From NCBI GenBank assembly GCA_947629245.1, contig CANRDC010000022.1, positions 1-35,671 of the forward strand: a stretch of 35,671 nt of DNA. Direction: 5' to 3'. Shown piece by piece: positions 16,107 through 24,330 of the stretch. Position 1 is the first letter of the stretch; each line of letters starts with the position of its first letter. Position numbers and translations under genes: made by a program. Source of the DNA: an uncultured Oscillospiraceae bacterium (GTDB taxonomy: Bacteria; Bacillota; Clostridia; Oscillospirales; Oscillospiraceae). The notes under the pieces were generated by a model that made no database searches, was not told where the DNA came from, and saw only the letters and a list, made by a program, of their open reading frames with translations.

Positions 16107-17137
16107 TGTCATTTCTGATCCGACAGACCCTTATTTATGCCGTGCCCCTGATGATCGTGGCTCTGGCTGGCGTGTTCGCCGAGCGCAGCGGCGTCATCAA
16201 CCTGGCCCTGGAAGGCATCATGATCTTCGGCGCGTTCGTGGGCGTGCTGTTTGTGCGGCTGGTCCAGCAGTGGGGCTGGTTCGACGTTGCCAAGGAGATG
16301 AACAACTGGGTAGCTCTGCAGGGATTTCTGCTGCTGACCATGGTCGTGGCCGCCATACTGGGCGCGGCGTTCTCGCTGCTGCTGGCCTTCGCGGCCATCA
16401 ACCTGAAGGCCGACCAGACCATCGGCGGCACGGCCCTGAACCTGATGGCCCCGGCTCTGGTGCTGTTCCTGATCCGGCTCATCGCCAACCAGAACACCCT
16501 GCAGATGGCCACCGGCGACGCGGCCAGCTGGTTCATGATCAAAAAGACCATGTTCGGCTTCGACAAAAAGGCTAAGCTGGGATTTTTCGGCAGCACGTTT
16601 TTGGACAAGGTATATCTGACCACATATATCTGCATCCTTGTGTTCATCATTTTGTCCATCATCCTGTATAAGACCCGGTTCGGCCTGCGGCTGCGCTCCT
16701 GCGGCGAGAATCCCCAGGCGGCCGACTCCCTGGGCATCAACGTGGTGAAGATGCGCTACGCGGGCGTGACCATCTCCGGCGCGTTGGCTGGCATGGGCGG
16801 GTTCGTGTATGCCCTGACCACCGCCAACTGCGCCTCCACCGGCGACGTGGCCGGGTTCGGCTTCCTGGCCTTGGCGGTGATGATCTTCGGCAACTGGAAG
16901 CCCTTGAACATCGCCGGGGCGGCGCTGCTGTTCGGCCTGTTCAAATGCATCGCCGCGGCCTATGCCAGCATCGATATCAACGGCGACGGGGTGTTCCTGC
17001 TGGCGAACATCGGCCTGAACGCCAACTTCTACCGGCTGCTGCCCTATCTGGTGACGCTGCTGGTGCTGGCGTTCACCTCCAAGAGTTCCCGTGCCCCCAA
17101 GGCCGAGGGCATCCCCTACGACAAGGGGCAAAGATAA
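16106..17137 (+). CDS. ABC transporter permease 2 (BMP/nucleoside type)
   Basis: 343 residues with about eight to nine membrane helices. AERSGVINLALEGIMIFGAF and LRLRSCGENPQAADSLGI are the paired-permease signatures. I chose the ATG at 16106, in TAATG with the previous stop and behind AAAGGAGG; a longer frame upstream only re-reads the charged tail of permease 1. Last gene of the importer operon. Confidence 0.95.
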   Translation: MSFLIRQTLIYAVPLMIVALAGVFAERSGVINLALEGIMIFGAFVGVLFVRLVQQWGWFDVAKEMNNWVALQGFLLLTMVVAAILGAAFSLLLAFAAINLKADQTIGGTALNLMAPALVLFLIRLIANQNTLQMATGDAASWFMIKKTMFGFDKKAKLGFFGSTFLDKVYLTTYICILVFIILSIILYKTRFGLRLRSCGENPQAADSLGINVVKMRYAGVTISGALAGMGGFVYALTTANCASTGDVAGFGFLALAVMIFGNWKPLNIAGAALLFGLFKCIAAAYASIDINGDGVFLLANIGLNANFYRLLPYLVTLLVLAFTSKSSRAPKAEGIPYDKGQR

Positions 17138-17196
17138 ACATTCCTATACTCGCCGAGAAAGACCCCGGGAGAGACGGCAGAGTATATAATAGGAAA

Positions 17197-17232
17197 CGGC
17201 CGCCGGAGCGATCCGGCGGCCGACTCTTTTTT
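17197..17232 (+). terminator. Terminator of the transporter operon
   Basis: CGGCCGCCGG with CCGGCGGCCG (10 perfect pairs, six-base loop) then ACTCTTTTTT, about 60 bases after the last stop. Confidence 0.92.
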
Positions 17233-17249
17233 AGGCCGGTCGAAGCCTC

Positions 17250-17278
17250 TTGGAAAACGCCCGCTTTTGTGTTATCCT
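17250..17278 (+). promoter_or_regulatory. Promoter of the HAD gene
   Basis: TTGGAA (17250-17255), 17 bases, TATCCT (17273-17278), 50 bases before the start codon. Confidence 0.65.
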
Positions 17279-17327
17279 TTAGGCCACGGCGGACATATCC
17301 GCCGCCCGCCGGAAGGAGGCCGGAGCG

Positions 17328-18068
17328 ATGCGGTTTCAAAACTGTATTTTTGACCTGTACGGCACTCTGGTGGACATCCGCACCGACGAGAGCGGGTCGG
17401 CGCTCTGGGCGTCCGTGGCGGAGCGTTACCGGGAGCGCGGCGCGGACTATCTGCCGGAGGAGCTTCACGGCGCCTATCTGCGCACGGTCCGGCGGATGGA
17501 GCGCGGCATGACGCCCCTCAGAAACGACGGCCACGAGGCCCATCCGGAGATACGGCTGGAGTATGTCTTTCAGTCGCTGTTCGCGGAAAAGGGCGTGAAC
17601 GTGACGCTGGACGAGGCCGCCGAGACCGGTCTGCTGTTTCGCCGCCTCTCCACGGAGCATATCCGCCTGTATGACGGCGCGCGGGAGCTTCTGGAGACTC
17701 TGCGGGCTAACGGTCAGGGGGTCTGGCTGCTGTCCAACGCCCAGGCTGTCTTTACGCGGGACGAGCTCTCGCGGCTGGGCATCTCGGACCTGTTCGACGG
17801 CGTTTATCTGTCCTCTGATCACGGCGTGAAAAAGCCGGACCGCCGGTTTTTTGACATCCTTCTCCGGGAGCGCGCCATCGACCCCAAAAGCGCGGTGATG
17901 GTGGGCAACGACGGCCTGTGCGACATCGCGGGCGCCCGCGCGGCGGGGCTTCATACCGTCTACATCCGCTCCAACATCTCCCCCGTCGAGCCTCTGCCGG
18001 AGGCGGACTATGTGCTGGAGCGCATGGAGCTGGACAGGGTGAGAGCGATCCTGACGGGGGAGCGATGA
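17328..18068 (+). CDS. HAD-superfamily hydrolase (haloacid dehalogenase-like, cap type 1)
   Basis: 246 residues, cytosolic. Motif I is FDLYGTLVD: nucleophile Asp9 is present, but the usual second Asp is Tyr11, as in haloacid dehalogenases. Motif II is LLSN (Ser136), motif III is in GVKKPD (Lys168/169), and motif IV is GNDGLCD (Asp195, Asp199). The helical cap spans about 20-115. Substrate cannot be told from sequence; the Tyr11 change argues against a standard phosphatase mechanism. Single gene with its own promoter and terminator; GGAGG lies 8 bases before the ATG. Confidence 0.88.
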   Translation: MRFQNCIFDLYGTLVDIRTDESGSALWASVAERYRERGADYLPEELHGAYLRTVRRMERGMTPLRNDGHEAHPEIRLEYVFQSLFAEKGVNVTLDEAAETGLLFRRLSTEHIRLYDGARELLETLRANGQGVWLLSNAQAVFTRDELSRLGISDLFDGVYLSSDHGVKKPDRRFFDILLRERAIDPKSAVMVGNDGLCDIAGARAAGLHTVYIRSNISPVEPLPEADYVLERMELDRVRAILTGER

Positions 18069-18193
18069 CCGGTCCTGCGGCAAAAGCGGCCGTCCAATAT
18101 CCGTTTCCAAGGCTTACGGGCAAAAAGAAGGCGACCGATCCTCAGCGTCTTCAGGAGCGTTTCGACATGGTAAAGATCGCGCTATTTGATACA

Positions 18194-18227
18194 ATGCAGC
18201 GCTCGGAGAAAGAGCGTTGCATTTTGC
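18194..18227 (+). terminator. Terminator of the HAD gene
   Basis: ATGCAGCGCTC with GAGCGTTGCAT (11 pairs, one G-T), seven-base loop, then TTTGCG. The GCATTTTGC ending is shared with the repeat-type hairpins near 22.0 and 24.4 kb. Confidence 0.7.
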
Positions 18228-18295
18228 GTTGAGCGTTGCGTATGACTCTACCTAGCTCTCCCAAGGGAGAATACCGGGCCGCCTTTTCTGGTCCA

Positions 18296-18670
18296 TTATC
18301 GCATCAATTCGTCTGTGAGCCGCAAAATGGATGGGGCCAGCTTTTCCCGATATTTGGCCGTGATCCGTTTATAGAGCGGCCACGCCGCGGCGATCAGGGC
18401 GATCCCCACGACGCCCATCACGATCCCCGGCAGGAACCAGCCCGTCCACACCATGACGCAGCTCATGCCCAGGCCCAAAAGGAGCGTTCCCACGATACCG
18501 ACGGCCAGAGAAACGATGGCGCCCGGCTTCGTGACGTTCTTATCCAGACGGCGAAGCTGGGCCATTTTGTCCTCCTGCCTGTCAGTCGGAGCATACTTCT
18601 CCCGGATGCGCCTGATCTCCTCCTGCTCCTTTGCGGAATAGGTATAGTTGAAAGTCGTATTGTTATCCAT
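18296..18670 (-). CDS. Small membrane protein of the response-regulator operon
   Basis: 124 residues. The first ~50 are soluble and charged (YSAKEQEEIRRIREKYAP, then EDKMAQLRRLDK). Two membrane helices follow (about 51-71 and 78-100), then a basic helical tail. I recognise it as a conserved Firmicute membrane protein of unknown role. The helical hairpin GIVGTLLLGLGM..VMVW matches the protein at 21478. It is the last gene of the regulator operon, 13 bases after its neighbour, with AAGGAG in front. Confidence 0.82.
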   Translation of the reverse strand: MDNNTTFNYTYSAKEQEEIRRIREKYAPTDRQEDKMAQLRRLDKNVTKPGAIVSLAVGIVGTLLLGLGMSCVMVWTGWFLPGIVMGVVGIALIAAAWPLYKRITAKYREKLAPSILRLTDELMR

Positions 18671-18683
18671 GTTCCTGTTCTCC

Positions 18684-19361
18684 TTATCTCAAGCTCTTTC
18701 CCGATCTCATTATCATATAGACTGCCATGCCGATCACGATGACGCATACGCCCCCGCCTGTGGCCGAGGTCATGATGACCCGGAACGCCTCGTCGTCCCC
18801 GCCGAACTGAGCCAGCATAGCGGTCTCCAGCGCCAGGATGGACACCAGCGCCGCCACGAAATTGATGGCCTTGGCCGCCGAAAGAAGCGGGCTCCCATGG
18901 CGGCGATATTTCACCATCTGCACGATGGACAAAATGACAGCGTAAAAGGAATAGGCGGCCATGGCGTAGATGAGAGTCCCCGGATAGCGAAAGCCTCTGG
19001 CGTCCCGCACCATATAGATCACGATGCCCATGAGCGCCTGATTCAACACCAAAAGCACGATACCGCAGACGCGATAGCGCCGCCACTCCTGCCGCACCGT
19101 CAGGGCCTCTTTTCCCCGCCGCGCCACCAGCGCCAGGCGCATTGCCACCAGCAGAACATAGTAGACGGCCAGGGCCACAAACCAGTAGGCCCGGTAGGTA
19201 AGGCCCAGGAACAGCTTTAGTATGATATACAAAGCGTTGATGACAATGCTTCGATAGAGATCCACGTCTGTGCGGAAACGCACGTCGGCCAGATACCGTG
19301 CCCCCAGCGGGTGGCTCTCGATCCTGCGGCGCACGGCCCGGATTGGGTGCTTACACTTCAT
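18684..19361 (-). CDS. Multi-helix membrane protein coupled to the histidine kinase
   Basis: 225 residues with about six membrane helices. Not recognised by name. The ATG at 19361 lies inside the end of the kinase gene (11-base overlap); frames starting further upstream only re-read the kinase. Such coupling suggests a sensor accessory or output of this two-component system. Confidence 0.78.
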   Translation of the reverse strand: MKCKHPIRAVRRRIESHPLGARYLADVRFRTDVDLYRSIVINALYIILKLFLGLTYRAYWFVALAVYYVLLVAMRLALVARRGKEALTVRQEWRRYRVCGIVLLVLNQALMGIVIYMVRDARGFRYPGTLIYAMAAYSFYAVILSIVQMVKYRRHGSPLLSAAKAINFVAALVSILALETAMLAQFGGDDEAFRVIMTSATGGGVCVIVIGMAVYMIMRSGKSLR

Positions 19362-20427
19362 CGGCCACACCCCGCAGCCGGACGGTAAAGGCGCTGCCCT
19401 TGCCCGCTTCGCTCTCCACCGCGATCTCGCCGCCCACGATGTCCACCACCCGCTTGACCAGCGCAAGACCCAGGCCGTTGCCCTGGGCGGCGTGGGAGGT
19501 ATCTCCCTGGTAGAACTTTTCAAAAATGTTTTTGCCCACCTCTGGTGGGATACCACATCCGGTATCGGAGACCGTCACCACGGCCAGATCGCCCTCCCGT
19601 TTCAGCGTGAGGCCCACCGTGCCGCCCGGCTCGGTGAATTTCAGCGCGTTGGAGAAAAGGTTGTTCCATACGAGGCTCAAAAGCTCCGGGTCGGAGCGGA
19701 TCTGAACGCCGTCTGCGATGTCCGTCTCGATCTCTATACCCTTTTCCTCCCAGGTGTTCTCAAACCCCAGCAGACACCCGCAAAGCTGCTCCCCCAGGTC
19801 AAAGGTCTTTCTGTCCGGGTATATCTGCTGATTCTCCAGGCGGTTCAGCTTCAGGATGTTGGTGATGAGGTCGGCCAAGCGGCGGCTGGCGGCGGTGATG
19901 GCCTTGGCGTATTCCATGCGCTCATTCTCAGCCAGCCCCGGCTGTTGGAGCATGGTGCCGTAGTTTTGTATCACGGCCAGGGGCGTTTTCAGCTCATGGG
20001 ACACGTTGGCGATGAAGTCCGTCCGCAGGGTCTCCACGCCGGACAATTCCTCCGCCATGCGGTCAAAGCAGTCGATGATGACGTCAAAACCCGCCTCGCT
20101 GTCGATGCTGCGAAAGGGCTGGATGCGAACGGAGAAGTCCCCGGCCATGATGCGCTCCGCCCCGTCGATGATCCGCCGCACAGGCCGCTCCACCATGTAA
20201 TGGCGGCGCACAGCGTCAATGGCCGTACACAGCAGGCTCAGCCAAAGCACGTTGACGAATGTGTATATGGCTGCCAGACGGATATTTTCCTCTGTGAACT
20301 CGATCCCCGTGGCCCTGGAGAACTGGCTCAAAAACAGCGTCATGCAGCAGGTGATCAGGAACGCCATCAGCAGAAAGAACGCGAAATACCGCCGCAGCGC
20401 CGCGAAAAGGCGTTGTTTCCTGCTCAT
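19351..20427 (-). CDS. Sensor histidine kinase
   Basis: 358 residues, membrane protein. Two helices (about 14-36 and 52-72) enclose only a ~15-residue outer loop, so it probably senses the membrane or a partner protein rather than a soluble ligand. A HAMP-like linker (RPVRRIIDGAERIMAGDFSV) leads to the H box SHELKTPLA with His144. The N box (NNLFSNALKF, near 256), G1 (DTGCGIPP, near 289) and G2 (GNGLGLALVKR, near 317) complete the ATP domain. The start overlaps the response regulator stop by ATGA. Confidence 0.96.
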   Translation of the reverse strand: MSRKQRLFAALRRYFAFFLLMAFLITCCMTLFLSQFSRATGIEFTEENIRLAAIYTFVNVLWLSLLCTAIDAVRRHYMVERPVRRIIDGAERIMAGDFSVRIQPFRSIDSEAGFDVIIDCFDRMAEELSGVETLRTDFIANVSHELKTPLAVIQNYGTMLQQPGLAENERMEYAKAITAASRRLADLITNILKLNRLENQQIYPDRKTFDLGEQLCGCLLGFENTWEEKGIEIETDIADGVQIRSDPELLSLVWNNLFSNALKFTEPGGTVGLTLKREGDLAVVTVSDTGCGIPPEVGKNIFEKFYQGDTSHAAQGNGLGLALVKRVVDIVGGEIAVESEAGKGSAFTVRLRGVADEV

Positions 20428-21095
20428 TTCACCACCGCCTTATAGCCCAGGCCGTGGACGGTGACGATCTCAAACGCGTCGCAGCGGGAGAACTTGTCCC
20501 GGAGTTTGGTCATATACACATCCACCGCCCTGGGCGCGGTGTTGGTGTCCGGGTCCCAGAACTCGTCCATGAGCTGGGTGCGGGTGAAGGTCTTTTTCGG
20601 ATAGGACAGCAGCTTGTAGAGGATGTTGAACTCCCGGCGGGTCAGGGGGATGTTCTCCCCGTCCAGCACGGCGGTGCGCTCGTCCGCGTCCAGGACCAGC
20701 TCGCCGATCTCCAGGCGGTGTGAGCTTGCGATCTTGGCCCGCCGCAGCAGCGCCCCGATGCGAAGAAAAAGCTCGTCCAGGTCGATGGGCTTGACCATAT
20801 AATCGTCGATCCCGATACGGTAGCCCCGCTGCTTGGAGGCGAAATCATCCCGCGCCGTCATAAAGAGGATGGGGATATTGCTGTCCAACTCCCGGACGGT
20901 GGCGGCAAACTCATAGCCGTCGATCCCAGGCATCATGATGTCGGACACGATGCAGTCAAAAGCGTCGGCATACAGCGCGTCGTAGGCGTCCGTAGCGTTC
21001 AAACATCCGGTGGCCTCATAGCCGCTGCGGTCCAGAAAAGCGCACACGGTTTTGTTCAGATCCTTGTCGTCCTCTACCACCAAAACCTTGAACAT
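20424..21095 (-). CDS. OmpR/PhoB-family response regulator
   Basis: 223 residues. Receiver domain with phospho-acceptor Asp52 (IVSDIMMPG), Thr80 and Lys102 (VKPIDLDEL). The C-terminal winged helix spans about 130-223 (LTRREFNILYKLLSY, RAVDVYMTKLRDKF). I use the ATG at 21095 (MFKVLVVEDD), which has GGGAGGG 7 bases upstream; 23 more codons in frame run into the promoter. It likely controls its own operon and the one at 21846 through shared boxes. Confidence 0.96.
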   Translation of the reverse strand: MFKVLVVEDDKDLNKTVCAFLDRSGYEATGCLNATDAYDALYADAFDCIVSDIMMPGIDGYEFAATVRELDSNIPILFMTARDDFASKQRGYRIGIDDYMVKPIDLDELFLRIGALLRRAKIASSHRLEIGELVLDADERTAVLDGENIPLTRREFNILYKLLSYPKKTFTRTQLMDEFWDPDTNTAPRAVDVYMTKLRDKFSRCDAFEIVTVHGLGYKAVVK

Positions 21096-21121
21096 CGACC
21101 GACCCTCCCTTGCGCTTTTGC

Positions 21122-21152
21122 AGTATAGCACCCAAATGTTAAAGTTTTGTTT
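21122..21152 (-). promoter_or_regulatory. Response-regulator promoter with shared binding box
   Basis: -10 TATACT (21122-21127), no good -35; instead the block AAACAAAACTTTAACATTT (rc of 21134-21152) sits 6 bases upstream of the -10. The same block with two changes lies upstream of the gene at 21846. This fits activation by a PhoB-type regulator. Confidence 0.65.
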
Positions 21153-21178
21153 GCGTTTTTGCAAATATAGAATTTTTT

Positions 21179-21204
21179 CGGCCCACGTTGTCCAATGTGG
21201 GCCG
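21179..21204. other. Hairpin in the gap before the response regulator
   Basis: CGGCCCACGTTG with CAATGTGGGCCG pair over 11-12 positions. On the leftward RNA, after the gene at 21215, it is followed by A residues rather than T, so its role as terminator is weak. Confidence 0.4.
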
Positions 21205-21214
21205 ATCCGGGTAT

Positions 21215-21457
21215 TTATTCGTTTTTCGCGGCTTCTTCCCGTTTCTTCTGTTCCGCCGCGAGGCGTTCCTTGGCCTCGGCCACCGTCTCGCCCTCATGGG
21301 TCAGGAACTTGCCCACGAATTTGTCCTCGATCTTTGTGAAGCTGCCTACGACGCCGTCCTCGATCTTCTTGTAGCCGCCCACCACGCCGTCCTCGATCTT
21401 CTGGAAGCCTGTGGTGACGCCCTGGGCGATCTTGTCGTTCGTTTCCTTGATAGACAT
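21215..21457 (-). CDS. Small soluble protein with three KIEDGVVG repeats
   Basis: 80 residues, no signal or membrane segment. Three 11-residue units follow each other: QKIEDGVVGGY, KKIEDGVVGSF, TKIEDKFVGKF. A helical charged tail ends in KKREEAAKNE. I know similar small proteins in gut Firmicutes but not their role. AGGAGG precedes the ATG; it lies 20 bases after the membrane protein gene and is likely cotranscribed. Confidence 0.85.
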   Translation of the reverse strand: MSIKETNDKIAQGVTTGFQKIEDGVVGGYKKIEDGVVGSFTKIEDKFVGKFLTHEGETVAEAKERLAAEQKKREEAAKNE

Positions 21458-21477
21458 TTTAATATCCTCCTAAATAA

Positions 21478-21846
21478 TTATTTCAGACCCTTGCAGATGG
21501 GGATGAGGAACAGCAGCATCACGATGCCGACGATCCCGACCACGATGCCCCACACCATCTGGCCCCACACCATCACAAGGCACATACCCGCGCCCAGGAC
21601 CAGCGTACCAAGGATACCGTAAAGGGTGATGCCGATGGTCTTGAGGTTGAACTGGATGGCCGCCTTGCCGCTCATCTTCCGATGGACCATCACCATAATG
21701 AGCAGTACGACGATGCCAGCTACTGCCACGACGATACCGGGCTTCATGGCGTTCCACTCCGGGATCAGGGCCATGCACATCCCGATGGCGAACATCAGTC
21801 CGCCGATCACACTGAGCAGCAGGGTGACAAAATCTTTCTTTTTCAT
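21478..21846 (-). CDS. Small four-helix membrane protein, candidate target of the two-component system
   Basis: 122 residues with four membrane helices and little else. The second helical pair (GILGTLVLGAGMCLVMVW) resembles that of the protein at 18296. The start at 21846 has GGAGG 9 bases upstream; an in-frame longer version would start inside the promoter. The upstream region has the regulator's 11-bp-phased boxes. Confidence 0.82.
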   Translation of the reverse strand: MKKKDFVTLLLSVIGGLMFAIGMCMALIPEWNAMKPGIVVAVAGIVVLLIMVMVHRKMSGKAAIQFNLKTIGITLYGILGTLVLGAGMCLVMVWGQMVWGIVVGIVGIVMLLFLIPICKGLK

Positions 21847-21876
21847 AGCTTGAATCCTCCGTAAGTTTTGGTTGAT

Positions 21877-21940
21877 GGCTGTATCATAGCGGGGGAATGT
21901 TTGGGAAAGGTTCAAGTTTTGTTTGGGAAATGTTAAAAAA
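21877..21940 (-). promoter_or_regulatory. Promoter with 22-bp direct repeats made of 11-bp units
   Basis: Read leftward, four 11-mers stand in a row: TTTAACATTTC, CCAAACAAAAC, TTGAACCTTTC, CCAAACATTCC. They form two 22-bp direct repeats ending just before a -10-like TATGAT. Units 2 and 3 give AAACAAAACTTGAACCTTT, nearly the box at 21134-21152. Boxes with an 11-bp step are typical for PhoB-type regulators. Confidence 0.7.
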
Positions 21941-21957
21941 TCGAAATGGCCAGCCGC

Positions 21958-22100
21958 TTAACGACAGCCGCCAACCAGAGCCTGGTTTCGGCAGGCCCAC
22001 TCAAAGCCGCGCCATACAGGCAGCGCGGCGGGCAAAATGCAGCGCACCAGGGCGGAAAGCCTTGGTGCGCTGCATAAAATAACGATTAATGATACCATTG
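21958..22100 (-). repeat. Left copy of a ~145-bp direct repeat flanking the radical SAM cassette
   Basis: Matches 24331-24487 in the same orientation: shared blocks include CCGCGCCATACAGGCAGC, GGGCGGAAAGCCTTGG, ATAACGAT and CCATTG at the end. A 16-17-pair hairpin (22037-22053 with 22059-22075, GGAAA loop on the plus strand) is followed on the leftward RNA by TTTTGCC, so it can also end the radical SAM transcript. Confidence 0.85.
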
Positions 22101-22123
22101 AGGATAGGAGCTTTATGATGCAC

Positions 22124-23044
22124 CTATCTACCGGCCTTCTTACGCCTGCCGGTGTTGTCAGAGCCCCGTATCTCCTCATGGTAAAAATAGTCCACGATGA
22201 CGGGGTGGCCCTGGGGGACGCGCCCATAGGGCATCTCATTATCCACGAAGGGGCAGTCGTATTTCTTGGCCATCTCCTCCGCTTTCTTCTCCAGCGCCTC
22301 AAAATAGCCGCGGTCGTGCCGGTCATATATCTCGTGATACAGCGGCACAAGCTCCGGACGTTTTTCTGCGATATAGTCCATGATGGTCTTTTTGAACCCA
22401 CCCCGCAGGTTCAGGTTCTCCAGCCAGAACAGGTCGCACTGGTCCTTGACCTGCTCAAAGATGGCCTCAAAGTCCGTGATCCCCGGAAAGACGGGGGACA
22501 CGAAGCAGACGGTGCGGATACCGGCGTCGTAGACCTGCTTCATGGCATCCAGCCGCCGCGCGATGCTGACGGCATTATCCATGTCGTCCTTGAAGCTCTC
22601 GTCCAGCGTGTTGATCGACCAGGACACCGTCACCTGTCCCAGCTCCTTCAAAAGGTCGAGGTCCCGGAGGACCAGGTCGGATTTTGTGCAGATCAGGATG
22701 TCCGCGCTGCTGCCGCGAAGCTGTTCCAGCAGCTTGCGGGTCGCCCCGAATATCTCCTCCTGAGGGTTGTAGCCATCGGTGACGGAGCCGATCACCACCC
22801 GCTGCCCGGCGTACTTTTTCGGGTCTTTGATCTCCGGCCAGTGCTTTACGTCCAGGAACGTCCCCCATTCCTCCGTGTGGCCAGTAAAGCGCTTCATAAA
22901 CGAAGCGTAGCAGTATTTGCACCCGTGGGTGCAGCCCACGTAGGGATTGACGGAGTACCCGCCCACCGGGAGGCTGGATTTGGTCATGATGTTCTTCGTC
23001 TCCACATCAGCGATGAGGACGCCATTACCCGTCATTTGCGCCAT
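22124..23044 (-). CDS. Radical SAM mobile pair protein B (SPL-like radical SAM)
   Basis: 306 residues. The cluster motif C38THGC42KYC45 binds [4Fe-4S] and S-adenosylmethionine; YCYASFMKRF and VIGSVTDGYNP are typical of spore-photoproduct-lyase-like enzymes. It overlaps the partner gene by 20 bases, with GGAGG 6 bases before the ATG. I recognise the MarR plus two radical SAM arrangement as the 'radical SAM mobile pair' system known from Firmicutes; its reaction and substrate are unknown. Which partner carries label A or B is my best guess. Confidence 0.85.
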   Translation of the reverse strand: MAQMTGNGVLIADVETKNIMTKSSLPVGGYSVNPYVGCTHGCKYCYASFMKRFTGHTEEWGTFLDVKHWPEIKDPKKYAGQRVVIGSVTDGYNPQEEIFGATRKLLEQLRGSSADILICTKSDLVLRDLDLLKELGQVTVSWSINTLDESFKDDMDNAVSIARRLDAMKQVYDAGIRTVCFVSPVFPGITDFEAIFEQVKDQCDLFWLENLNLRGGFKKTIMDYIAEKRPELVPLYHEIYDRHDRGYFEALEKKAEEMAKKYDCPFVDNEMPYGRVPQGHPVIVDYFYHEEIRGSDNTGRRKKAGR

Positions 23045-23720
23045 TTCGCTGCTCCTCCAAAACCCTGTTGTAAGCGTCCGGCAGCTCCTGCACCGGAGCG
23101 TCCCCGCCCATGATGGGAGCCAGGTCCTCCTTCCAGAAAACCGGGATATGGAGCCCGTGGGCCTGTTCCGTCAGGGAATACACCCATTCGGGCGCTGTCC
23201 GGACTTTCCGGCTCTGGGCGCCGGTCATGGTGCCGATGACCACCCAGTCTATGCCGTGAAGATCGACCTGGCCCGGATCGTCGAACAGCGGCTCGAAGGT
23301 CACGTGATAATGCCGGGCCCGCACATTATTTCGGAGCGCGTCGATCCGCCAAAGCTCCGACTGCCGTGTGACCGTCACGCCGAACCACGCATTGTCAAGG
23401 TCAGTATCAATGTCAAGCAGGTCGGGGCGTTTTGACAGGAACAGAAACTGGTGCTGGGGATTCTCCGCCATCTTGGCGAATACCTGCTCCCGCCAGGCCG
23501 GTTCCCATCCCGCCAGGTCGCTCATGCCGGTCAGCAGAAAATTCTGCGGCCGCCGCTTCTCCATCAGCCGCAGCTTGCCCGGAAAGAACTCCGGTTTGGA
23601 AAAGTCATCGATCATGTGATAACGCTTGACGTTGTTTCTGGCGTAGCAGTAGGGACAGCCCACGGTGCAGCCGATCACCAGATTCATGTTCTGTATCTGG
23701 TCTTTGATGCAGACGTACAT
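23025..23720 (-). CDS. Radical SAM mobile pair protein A
   Basis: 231 residues. Cluster motif C18TVGC22PYC25, followed by YARNNVKRY. The fold is like its partner but shorter. LLTGMSDLAGW, FLSKRPDLLDID and VIGTMTGAQSRKV suggest relation to the Gp37/DUF5131-type radical SAM proteins. I use the ATG at 23720, one base after the MarR stop; 42 further codons in frame only re-read MarR. Confidence 0.85.
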   Translation of the reverse strand: MYVCIKDQIQNMNLVIGCTVGCPYCYARNNVKRYHMIDDFSKPEFFPGKLRLMEKRRPQNFLLTGMSDLAGWEPAWREQVFAKMAENPQHQFLFLSKRPDLLDIDTDLDNAWFGVTVTRQSELWRIDALRNNVRARHYHVTFEPLFDDPGQVDLHGIDWVVIGTMTGAQSRKVRTAPEWVYSLTEQAHGLHIPVFWKEDLAPIMGGDAPVQELPDAYNRVLEEQRNGANDG

Positions 23721-23721
23721 A

Positions 23722-24153
23722 TTATAATCTTTCCTCCACATTCGCCAGCACCCGTCGGAGATACGCTTCAAACTGCCGGATTTCCTCCTCGGAAAAACCT
23801 TTGTAGTAAATATCGCTGATCTCCTGTGTGACCTCGTTATAGTCATCCTTCAGCGTTTTCGCGCTTTCCGTCAGGTATATGAGTATTTTTCTGCGATCCG
23901 TATCACCCCGGTCCCGCCGCACCAGGCCGCTCGTTTCCATACGGTCAAGCATACTGGTGAGCGTCGTCATGGCCAGCCCTGTCTCTCTGGACAGTTCGCT
24001 GATCGGGATACCGTCTTTCTGCCAGAGAACATATAGGACTCGCCCCTGTGGACCGTTGAAAGCGTCGATATTCCTCTGGGCGAGTATCCGCTCAAAGACT
24101 CTGCCGCCTACTTGCTTGATCCTTGTTATCAAAAAACCGCCTTGCCGTTCCAT
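23722..24153 (-). CDS. MarR-family regulator of the radical SAM pair
   Basis: 143 residues. Winged-helix core with ISELSRETGLAMTTLTSMLDR as the reading helix region and the basic wing VRRDRGDTDRRK. First gene of the three-gene cassette. Its promoter contains a palindrome over the -10, so it probably represses its own operon and lets go when it binds an unknown signal. AGGAG precedes the ATG. Confidence 0.92.
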   Translation of the reverse strand: MERQGGFLITRIKQVGGRVFERILAQRNIDAFNGPQGRVLYVLWQKDGIPISELSRETGLAMTTLTSMLDRMETSGLVRRDRGDTDRRKILIYLTESAKTLKDDYNEVTQEISDIYYKGFSEEEIRQFEAYLRRVLANVEERL

Positions 24154-24174
24154 CGTTTTCTCCTTTTACTATTT

Positions 24175-24209
24175 TATAGTATTATACTATATAGAAGTAT
24201 TTGCGTCAA
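24175..24209 (-). promoter_or_regulatory. Promoter and MarR operator of the radical SAM cassette
   Basis: Read leftward: TTGACG (24204-24209), 17 bases, TATAAT (24181-24186). The palindrome TATAGTATAATACTATA (24175-24191) is centred on the -10, where MarR binding would block polymerase. Confidence 0.88.
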
Positions 24210-24330
24210 TACTTACATAAGAATGACCGGGTGCCACGCGGCACACATTTTACACCGCAAAGGCGCACTGTTCGCTTTTCCTCAACTTTGGTTCAAGCTC
24301 TGCAAGATCATATCAACGAATCTCGGTAAT

